NCBI GenBank assembly: GCA_009760855.2
Contig: WPIO01000005.1
Coordinates: 13,382,001-13,446,000 of the forward strand
DNA: 64,000 nucleotides
Source: Cristatella mucedo
Lineage: Eukaryota > Bryozoa > Phylactolaemata > Cristatellidae
Direction of reading: 5' to 3'
The notes beneath the pieces are model-generated. The model ran no database searches and was not told where the DNA came from. It worked only from the letters and a program-made list of their open reading frames with translations. Every line of letters starts with the position of its first letter. Position 1 is the stretch's first letter. The position numbers and the translations under genes are program-made. This document shows positions 25,601 through 36,900 of the stretch, piece by piece.

Positions 25601-28600
25601 ACAGCCGAGCTCGCGTTGTTCATATTTAGCTTTTAAGTTTATAAAGAGATTGACGCTCTCGGAGCGTTATGAAATGCTCTGCTATTTTCACTAATGCCGC
25701 TATTATAGCGAAACAACCGTCCCCACCGCTGGAAATTAGCAGCTCAAATTAAAAAAAGATTCTGGCCTGGATCCTAAATTTATGGCCAAGTTTAGAGGAA
25801 AGTACAAATGTTTATGCATGCGCACTTATTCATGCATGGCAAAACCTTTGACCATGAGAAATACTTCCATTCTGAATAAAAATAAAGGCAAAGCCTAGTT
25901 TCTTCTGCAAATTTTCTCAATCAAATGTGATACAGTCTAAGCCCCCTTTAGAAAATTACAAGCAGCTGATTCAACAGCAACAGAGCCTTGGTGACTGTGG
26001 GTAAAACAGAATTGCCTATAACAGGATTCGAACCTACGATCACGGATGCAAATGGTGAGCTTCTTACCATTGGGTTAAATATCTCGCTATCGCCTGTTTG
26101 ACAATATAATAGAGCCTGCATATAGGTTCATACATGAGCTCCTTTTTAGCACTCAAAACTTGCTTTTGATTCGTCTAGGACTTTTTTGAACTAGATACGG
26201 CCTTGTGATAGATGATAACCTTCTAATGATAATATTTTAATGGTATATTAGTCCTGTTAGGATAGCTATGGCTTTGAAAGCGGGCGAGCCCCCCCCCCCC
26301 TCGGTCGAGCAGCAAAGGCTCGCTTTCTGCACGCCCCTGCCCTAAATAAGCTCGGTGCTATTATGTAGATGCTGCATATCGCAGCGGAATCTGTCTTCGC
26401 TGCGTGCTCTAAATAGAACCTGGCCAATACAAATGCGTTCACAGTATGCGCCAACACTTGGCATTGCAGGTGCGCAGCGCACTGGAATCGGCCGACTCGC
26501 TTGAAGTCAACTACCAGACAATAAAAGACAGGACAATGGCGCACCTTCGAAGCCTCGACGTTCCCAAACAGCTACAAGACAAAGTTCGCTCCTGGTTTGA
26601 GTACAACTGGGACCAGCAGAGAGCGCTCGGTAATCGTGCAGAGGCCCTCGCTTCCGGGGCTTCGCTGGCTTCCGGGGCTTCGCTGGCGTCCGGGGCTTCG
26701 CTGGCTTCCGGGGCTTCGCTGGCTCCCGGGTCATCACTGGCTTCCGGGGCGTCACTGGCTTCCGAGGTTTCATTGGCACCCTCCCGAGCTCGGCACTCGT
26801 CACGAAATGCAGCCATGCTGGTTCGGCAACGAATTTGCTCTTAGAATCTGCCAGGAGTATTCAGAACCTTAAAAGTATCTATAGACATAATAGGATTCAA
26901 AATGCAGGCGCAAAGTGGAGCAATAGACCCCACACGCCGGTGCCTTGGTTAATGCTACGCTGCCACTCTTTAATTTGAACCAAATGTCACGATTTTTGTC
27001 CGTGTTCCTATTGGAAAATTTAATGTTCAGAAAAAATTTAATCTAAGCTTAAGTCAGGAAAAATTAGTGCATCAAAATTACTTACATGTGGGCAAGAATT
27101 TGCACAAAAATGACCGGGAAATTTAGAAGTGAGCGGTTTTTTGAAATTCGCAATTTGTAAATTACTTTGACGAGTTCGCCTTGAATTTTATGAAGATGAG
27201 CATTCACGACAGGACAGGCGTTGAAAGACGTCCCGCCGCCGCCCGTTGTTCCTCAGTCCTACACCTAAGTCTCAAGCTCTGCGCTGTTTAGAAAAGCTGA
27301 TTCAACAGCCTCGTTTATACAGCGGCCGAAGAGCCTTAACGGCTATCACCACCGCTTGCAGCTGGCAATATACGACTGGTCACTGCAGGACACGAACCTA
27401 GGATGTGGGTCGTGAAGAGCGAGCACCTGAACCCCAGGATAGCTTCCCACCATCAGCGATTGCCCAGGCCTAGGAAGCCCCGGACCGCTGAAACGAAGCT
27501 GCTTCATCGAGCCTTCTCCTTGTTGGGTGAGATTCTCGGAAAAATCGATGGCTTTCTTTATTTCTTTCTATCTTTATCCGTGGCCCCCACAAAGACAGCG
27601 GCATCGACCTTTGTCTCAGCTAACTTAGGGGAACAGTCAAATCAGCCTATTTTCAGCTTCATAACATTGCTAAAATTAGGGCTTGTTTAGATAAGGATAC
27701 CACGTCCAAGTTGGTCCATGCATTCGTGACATCTCGTCTCGACTTCTGCAACTCACTGCTTACTGGCCTACCAGCATGTGCGATCAGGCGATTGCAGCTG
27801 GTGCAAAACTCTGCAGCTAGGCTTGTCTGTCGTGAGCGTCGCAGTTGCCACATTACTCCACTTCTCGCCGACCTGCACTGGTTACCAGTCAAGCAACGGA
27901 TTGACTTCAAGGTTTTGTCGCTCACTTTTAGGTCTCTTCATTCTATGGCTCCAGCCTATCTTTCAGATATACTACCCCATCAGGCAAAGCATCGTACCAC
28001 TCGCTTTTCGGAATCCAACAGTCTAGAAATACCTCGTACAAACCTTAAATCCTTTGGAGACCGTGCATTTAGCTCGTATTCTCCCACAGCCTGGAACTCC
28101 CTCCCGACCTGCATCAGAACATCCCCTGACCTGACCACATTTAAAAGAAACTTAAAAACATACCTATTTAGGACAGCATTTAGTGGGTCCTTGTGATTCG
28201 TCCTCGATGTGCTTATGCGTGCTGACACTGTTAATGCTGCCACTAAGCACATTTGCATGCTGACCCAGTGCATGTAACCCCTAACCATGTTATTCATTTT
28301 GTTTGTTTTTCAAGCATGATTTTACTTACTATTCTATTGCGTATCACTTTGCAGCAAATTTAAAGCGCCTAGAAAGAGATTAAGTTCTCTGAGGGCGCTT
28401 TATCAAGTGCAATATTATTATTATTATTATAAAAGTGCCGGCGGCTCTCGAATGCCATTGCCTCCTTATGTAGATGTGCTGCAAATTGTTTCGCAAAACC
28501 CAATTTGATGTGCGGCGGTGCAGCATCAGCACCTTCAGAAGGATGATCCACCAGACGGCGCCACTTGACATTGTTGTTCCCCAAAGAGAACTCGGTCTGC

Positions 28601-30907
28601 TGTGGCCAGTCTCGCTGTGGCCGCTAGTCCTCACGGCGTAATCTGCTGTCATCCCGAAGGCTGGGATTTCAGGAAATCTGGGTAAAAACTGCCATGGAAA
28701 CTCAACAGGCAATCCACCATTTTGAAGTCTCCAATTACACCCCAGCTGAACCCACGCTAACTCGAGTATTCCAGCAAGGTTCTGACGTCGCTGCAATCCT
28801 CTCCGAGGCGCACCGAAGGAGCAAAGGAGAAGGAAGAAGAGAAGGTGAAGAAGGAGGAAGGAGGGAAGGTGAAAGAAGGAAGAGAACGAGCGAAGAAGGA
28901 GGAAGGATGGAACGTGAAGGAAGGAAGAGAAGGATGTAAGGTGAAGGAAGGAAGAGAAGGAGCGAAGAAGAAGGAAGGAAGAGAAGGGGAAGGAGGAGCG
29001 AAGGTGCGATGGAGGAGCGAATGAGGGAATTTGAAGGAGGAAGGGAAAGAGGAAAGGTGAAGGAGGAAGGAGGGAAAGTGACGGAGGAAGAGAAGGAGAG
29101 AAGAAGTAGGAAGGAGGGAAGGTGAAGGAGGAAATGAAGGAGGGAAGGTGAAGGAGGAAGGAGGAAAGGTGAAGGAGGAAGGTGAAGGAGGAAGAGAAGG
29201 AGCGAAGGAGGTGGAAGAGAAGGAGCGAAGGTGAAGGAAGGAGCGAAGGAGAAGGAAGAGAAGGAGCGAAGGAGGAGGAAGGAGGGAAGGTGAAGAAGGA
29301 GGAAGGAGGAAGGTGAATAAGGAGCGAAGGAGCGAAGGAGGAGGAAGAGAAGGAGAAACTGGAGATATGCTTCCCCTTTTCCACTCCTATCATTATAAAA
29401 TTGTCCGCGGAAGGAAAAGAAAAATGCATCTACCGATGCTTGTGGCTTGCTGATGTGGCCGCTTAGGGAAATGTAGATGCCTTTATGTATCCATTTAGGC
29501 ATCTGAAACTGTACTGAACTGGCATGCTTAAAGCTCCTTTATGAATACCTGTATTTAGCTCTCTTGGGGTGCGAGACAAATATCTTCTTATAATCACTAA
29601 AATTGAGCTCAATTGGATTGTCATAAAAATGTAAAAATTGTTTGGTATTTAATATGTCTGCCCTCTTTTTTTATTACTAAATGAAGTCATTGAGGTATGG
29701 AATTTAATTGCTTCTTTGTTCTACGTATTAATACATCAGAATTAATATTACTTTAATGGTTAATAATTTCAATTTAAATAAGCAAATAGTTGAAGTAGTT
29801 TTGACAGTTAGGTTGGAGCGAGAGAATGAATAGACTTAATATTGATGAGGGACAGAACATAGAAGCAAATTGACTGATGGGAGCTGATGTGGGTCGGTGA
29901 AAAGTGGTGTAGGGCGGCAATTGGCACGTTCACATCAGACAGACCTAGAAGCCGAGTCCTCCATCAACTGTATGTGCCTTATGGTCCAGACAGAAAGGCC
30001 TGCAAGTAATGAGTTACTGAAGTCGAGACGAGATGTCCCCAATGCATGAACCAACTAGGATATGGTATCCACATCTAAGCAGGCCCCAAGATTTGCAGCG
30101 TTACGTAACTGAAGTTGGGAGGCTTGACTGTGGAACTGGCGTCGTCGTCTATTTAAAGGTCACTTTAAAGCAGGGCACCCGTATTGCCTTCGGATGCTTG
30201 AGACGATATGCTGGCCGAGCATATTTTGAGGTTAAATTTTTCCAATATCTGAGTAATACTAGGTTTGCTCATATCTGTAAGTTAGTTGTATCATTATTAA
30301 TTTGAGAAGGTTTGCTGTCACCCAAGGATATGTCAGCAATGCCCGCAGACAGGAAGTTAAGAGAGTTTGCTGATCTGGAAGGCATGGAGCGATCCAATAT
30401 ATATATAAGAATTGTGATTGTTTTATTTAAAACCAAACTTTTGGCCATAAATGTATCAGCAATGTTCTGGAAAAGAGGATAATTTGAAATGTATAGCCAT
30501 CCTGGTTAAAAGAAAAGCCTTAACTTTTTGTGGAATCGAGTCCTTTTTATACTTTTGAGTCATTATTAATCGTGAAATATTACTTATTACCTAGGAACGA
30601 AGACTGAGTGCTGAACTGAATTTCTTTTTCTTTAAAATGCTAAGCCTCGTATATGGCCATCAGGTTTCTTTAGGTAGGATGTGTCTATTTTTTTAATTAA
30701 ATACACTGAATATAAAATCTAAAGAAAGTAAATGAAGGCATATATATATAGTTTGCATATACTTAAAATATGTGTATATATTACTTCAGTTTTTAAATTC
30801 CACAAATGATTCAACGAGACGTCTGATAGGCAGTTTCTTCGGGGGGTTCAAATCATTCAGTTTCATGCTGAGCAATCTCAGGCATTGCGTGATGTTGTTT
30901 GGTGTAG

Positions 30908-30938
<31 letters not shown>

Positions 30939-33900
30939 GCTCTGTGAGTTATAATAAGAAGAAGAAGAATGGTTTGTTTGTATAGCTCCATGAGAAATAT
31001 TATTCCTAATCTACTTTGCAGCTGCCTGCGAGAAAATCAATGCCCAGGGGTTAGGGAAATGCTCTGTATCAAGCATGCAAAACTATGCACGAATACTGCT
31101 TAGATCAACACGCTAAAGCAGACATAAATATTCTCATAGCCACTGGTTAGTTAGTCCTCTGTGTAATAAAATGCACTGGATAGCACACAGGTACGCTTGC
31201 AGAAACCAAAACAATTAGTGTCCAGGGGAAAGAGAAAGCTACACGGAAAAGATGCGTATTGACCTGAGACTTTAAGAATCGAGGTCATTGCAGGTAGTGA
31301 TCATATCTAGAAGTGAGTTTCAGACTTTTGTTGCTCAAAAGCGGAAGGTTCAATCATCGGAAGATTTAAGTTTAGTGCTAGGGACGGCGATAGGACAATG
31401 TGCTGAGGAGAGGGTGGTGTGGAAGTTCACTGGGGGAGAAAGAAGGTCGAATATGTAGGCTAATGCTAGCAATTGAAGCGACCTGTAAGCCAGACTGAGG
31501 ATTCTGAAATCAATTTAGGTGCCACATATTTCCACATCTATCCTCCTTAGTCAGCCATGCTTCTCGCTTTTTGCGTGAGCTGAAGGTTATTGGCAACCGA
31601 ACGAGCACCTAAAGCAGCTCAGGGTGTCTGAATTATGCTTTCGAAACTATGCCAGCGACATACCCATTCAGTATGCGTGTCATTGCGGATGAGTTACGGA
31701 AGGAGATCCATAATTTCCGCCGTCCTCAACTTGGCGGGTATATCGTGCGATATGCGAGATTGGATGTGGCTTTGTCAATATTTGCTTCACCACTTTGTGT
31801 TGCTGAGACTAGTTGGCGTTGCTTGCTAGCAAACCTTTTAGCATCCCACTGTTCGTTCAAGGCGTTTTTTCAAGCTGTTGGTGCATGCTGAGATGGGATC
31901 TCGTTTTTTCAGATGAAAATCAGCTCATCGAGGAACTTCCCAAGAAGCTCAAGACCGAATTATTGATAGACGTACACTTTGAGACGCTAAGCAAAGTGAA
32001 CCTCTTTCAGGCAAGCTTTGGTTGGCACGCGTGCTTGATTCATGTGCTCGTCGAAATGGCAATTCGCCATTGGATATCTTTAGGTTTCATATTACTGCTT
32101 TAGCAAGCCTCTGTGCATACTCAATTCATAAGAAATTTAACGACATGTGACTCGCAGTTGCGAATTTTCGGAAACCAAATTAGTCTTTCAAACCTAGTTT
32201 TACCAACCTTTACACTTGGGCCGTTTCGCACCATTCTCTGAGCAAAAGCATGAATATAGAGTGTCCTATAAGGTTTGTGGAGGCTGAAAAATAAACCTTT
32301 GCTGTGTGCATAACTAATGACGTTTGTTTGTCATTGATGTAAACGATAAGTGCCAAGCGCCATCACTATTCAATCCGTCCTTCAGGATTGCGAGAAAGAC
32401 CTACTGCTGGATCTCATTCTAAAGCTGGTTCCGACACTCTACCTTCCTGGCGACTACATCTGCAAGAAGGTAAGACATAATGAACAACCGCAGAGACTCG
32501 TCCGTGAATCATCCCACGGCATCCGAAAGGTGCATGCTTTTATTCGCTTTCGAGGCGGTACTGTCTAAGCGTAGTTTTTTCGGCCTTTCGTACCGTTTGC
32601 ACGATCATCTTTAACCTGCACCTGTTTCTTGAGAGCTTCCGATTATAAGTTTCAGTCTAAACCACGCATACGATTTATCAATTAAATTGTTAGCACGATG
32701 AGCTTCTGTTGTTCTCCACCTGAGCACTCATTGTCAAAACTGGCATCTCCGAAATTGGCGTCCTTACTCTATAAATCAGTTCGCGGGCGTCACATGCATT
32801 TCTCGAATTTAAATGATGAAAATCGGAAGCTCTCGTTCAGTTGAACAAAACTTACCGCATAAGGGCGTCACTATCATATTTGCCAGGACAGGCTCACTAT
32901 TCCATTTTACTCTTCTATGGGAAGTGATTCCATAATCATCCGAATAGCTGCAGTCTCTATATAGGCTTGCTGCCTTTGCTACAGGCTTGCTGCAGACTAT
33001 TAAAGCTGTCATTCCGGACTAGCCGAACGTCAATTGACGACAGGCAGGCTCGGTTTGGTCATTTACTACAACCCTAATAAATTCTTTGAGCTAATCGTGA
33101 TACTTTGATGCGCAGTATAACTGTTCTTATATGACTGGTAAATGTTGATGGCCAAAGAGCTACAAAATTTGATTGTTCCATCGTAAATCTCAAAAAATAC
33201 GGAGAAGATTGGTCCAAAAATCGATTATTTTTTTAAGGTACCTCTTAAAATACGAATATGTTGGAAATCTGATCTGAAGCTACGACGATTTCCATATAAA
33301 TGGAAAGCCTTAAAAGTGATTAAGCAAGCCAAATTTAACCCAAAAGTGTGCAGGAAGCAACGTATCCTCAAAGAAAAAATTAAACGATCTCTTCATCTTC
33401 TATAACTTGTGTCCCAACTTGTTGAGATAAATGCTTGAAGCTTTGTGGGGTACATGCTTGAGAATTTTAAGCAGCTTCATTTGCATTATAGCTTTGCACC
33501 ATGTAAATTACGTAATTTGGACAAGACTCGACATTTAAATGTGAAAATTCAAATGTGAGTCCATCTGCTATTTCGCCACAGCATGAGTTCATTTCTGATA
33601 TCGGTTAGTAATTGTTGGCATAAACTTCATCAATCACCCTTAAATATTATTAATTTAACTCATGGACGTTTAGACTAACACTCTTCAAACCGATGTCAGA
33701 AATGTACTTCTGCAGTGATTTACAGCCAGAGCAAATGTGGGGTATCTCAGGGCTCCGTGCTAGGTCCGGTACTTTTCACGGTTTGTACTCTTCCTCTTGC
33801 TGATGTGATTGCCAAGCACAATCTATGCTATCACTTCTATGCGGATGACATTCGGTTGTACCTTTGCTTTGATCCCTCCCAGCCTTCAAGCACCTCAAAT

Positions 33901-36900
33901 TCTCTCAACTCGCTGCATGTATTGATGACATCCGCACATGGATGGCAGCAAAGTTTCTTAAACTAAACGATGATAAAACTAACTTACTAGTTATGGGTAA
34001 ACCCAGTGCAATTCAGATATTGGAAATGCTGACGCTAAAAATTGGCTCTGCCAGCATATCTCCTATTGAATCAGCTCGAAATCTAGGTGTCATGTTCCAG
34101 AATGACCTCTCGTTAGACGACCGCATCAGCTCCACAGTCAAGTGTGCCTACTTTTAGCTACGTAACATGGCTAAAATTTGGGCTTGTTTAGATAAGGATC
34201 CCACGTCTAACTTGGTCCATGCATTTTTTATGTCCCGTCTTGACTTCTGTTACTCACTGCTTGCTGGCCTACCGGCATGGGCAATCAGGCGATTACAGCT
34301 GGTGCAAAACTCGGCAGCCAGGCTTGTCTGTCGTGAGCGTCGCAGTTGCCACTTCACACCACTTCTCGCCGACCTGCACTGGCTACCAGTCAAGCAACGG
34401 ATCGACTTCAAGGTTTTGTCGCTCACTTTTAGGTCTCTTCACTCTTTGGCTCCAGCCTATCTCTCAGATCTACTCCCCCACCAGGCCAAGCATCGTACCA
34501 CCTGCTTTTCGGAATCCAACAGTTTACCAATACCTCGTAGAAACCTCAAATCCCTTGGAGACCGTGCATTTAGTTCTTACGCTCCCCAAGCCTGGAACTC
34601 ACTCCCGACTTGCATCACAACATCCCCTGACTTGACCACATTTAAAAATAACTTAAAAACACCTATTTGGGACAGCATTTAGCTGGTCCCTGTGATTCCT
34701 CCCTGATGTGCTTATGCGTGCTGACACTGTGCATGCTGCCACTAACGACACTTGCATGCTGACCCTGTGCATGCCACCCCTAATCATGTTATTCATGTTG
34801 TTTACCAAGCATGATATTACTCACCATTCAATCGCGTTTCCCTTTGCAGCAAATATAAAGCGCATAGAAAGAGTTTAAGTTCTCTGAGGGCGCTTTATCA
34901 AGTGCATTATTATTATTATTATTATTAGCTGAACGCAAATTTGAATTTTCAAATTTATCCGACAAGTGTTAGCCGATTTATGGAGTTGTACAGGGTATAA
35001 GACATACACTGCAAATGAATAAGTTTCAAAGTCACACGCATGTACCTCACTAAGCTCCAAACATGTACCTTGATGTACCCAGGTTCAACCAGTTGAACAC
35101 AGGTCGTATATAACGCAGACATTGGTTAATTTGTTATTTGTGAATATTTTGCTTCCGGCATACTTCCGGGTTAAACACGGTTTGCTTAATCGTTTTTCAA
35201 TGCTGTTCTTGCTTGTGGAAACCTCAAAACGTCTTATAGAATTTATAATATGTTTGCCTTTGTAAAGTAACTCTATAAAATTCGTTGATTATTGAATCAA
35301 TCTTCTCAATACTTTGTTGACATTCACCCATAAAGTAGAAAGTTCATGTGTCTACTAACATTACCAAGCACGTGAAAAATCTAAAATTGCAAAGCAAATC
35401 AGGCCTGTACCCACAAAAAACGTCTCCATTCTATTAAAAGCAAAATTTAATTTCGAATATTATCAGAACTTAATCAGTCTACAAATCTTTAAAAAACGGC
35501 CTCCTCGTATTATTGCATCATTCAGAATAACTAACACAACGTTCTGGTACTATAACGTCTTGCGTTTATGAGGGTTGTTGGCAGTTGTCTGCGTTGGCAG
35601 AACGGAAACAGCATCCACGTTGGATGCTTGGACCGCAGGTTTCTATTTCGCAATCACTGAAAGAAGATTGGTGGGTATGCACTGCAGGATATACAATAGG
35701 GAACAATGCGCATCAACGATAGTTGGTCCATCAGCCATGTAGCAGACCTCCTCTTTAGGTTGAATTATGCACAAAAGATAAGGGGTACATCAGCTTCTTG
35801 GAAATTACAAAAAACGGCTTTGAAGCAACCGCCTAATGCATCCAAAAAACTCGTTCAAGAAAGTTCGGTCCTCTCTAGAAAAATTTCCGGTCATTTTCCC
35901 GTTCAAGAGGAACATTGAGCTTCAACAGCACTGTATTCGCTTTGTTCTTACCATATCGCCAAGCTGTTTTGGAAATGTACTGATACCACTTTTTTAAATA
36001 TACCTTCAGGGTGTGAATCAGGATGCACTTCATAACCTTTTAACTTAACACGGCAGCCTGGTTTGATTTGTTCAAACGCTGTCATATTGATATTCATACC
36101 TCCCATAGAGAGATCACGTCTGTCCTAATTTTCTTATCTGGCGGTATAGTTAACGATCTTTACCGTCGCAAGGAGGCGCTTCAGTGACTGCTTTGTCGTG
36201 ACAGACATTCAAGAACAATTCTCCCTAATTCGCTGCCTTCTCAGTAAGTCTCGGTAAGATACGATTGGCCTGGAAGAGAGCGGCTTGCCGCATTTTGATA
36301 CTTTGGCTACACAAGTAAAGCTTTTCCCATGCCTTTTTCATGTGTAAGTTCTCAAGTAATCAGTTCCGAGTACAATCAACCTGTCTAGCGACAGGCCATT
36401 TTTGCCTCAAGATTAGCATTTGCATTTTTGGTTATAAAGAGATCTTCCTTAAAAGCACGTACGTATCTGCACGAATGAATCGCAATTTATTCTCTTGGTT
36501 TATCGATCAAGGATTTAACTTGTTCGTACCATGTTTTTGTAGGGCGAGGTTGGCACAGAGATGTACATAGTCTCTGTTGGCACCGTAGACGTTGTCACCG
36601 ATGATGGTGCTATCTTGGCCACGCTATCCAAAGGCAGCGTCTTTGGTGAAATTAGGTGACAAAGCGATGATTTTACTGAACGCGGCTTCCGGATGGTCAC
36701 CTTCGCTCCAGAGTTGATAGGCACAACCGGACGATGGCGCGGCATTGACGTGAGTCGCTGGCTGCATCGACTGTCTCTGCTGATCTGCTGATTGCAGCCT
36801 CCTGGCCTTGTCCGGTCAGAACAGACGAACAGCGCACGTAAGGTCAAAGGGCTTTTCGAACCTTTTCGTGCTGCATAAAAAGGACTTTGAAATGGCAATG

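Noticed and set aside
26507-26816. Minus-strand ORFs with (KPRKPA)n and (EASEAP)n repeats
   Set aside because: Shadows of the 18-bp tandem repeat and of the CNGB exon on the other strand.
28380-29502. Minus-strand ORFs of 349 and 255 codons
   Set aside because: They are the complement of the polypurine tract and consist almost only of Ser, Leu, Pro and Phe; no start context, no homology.
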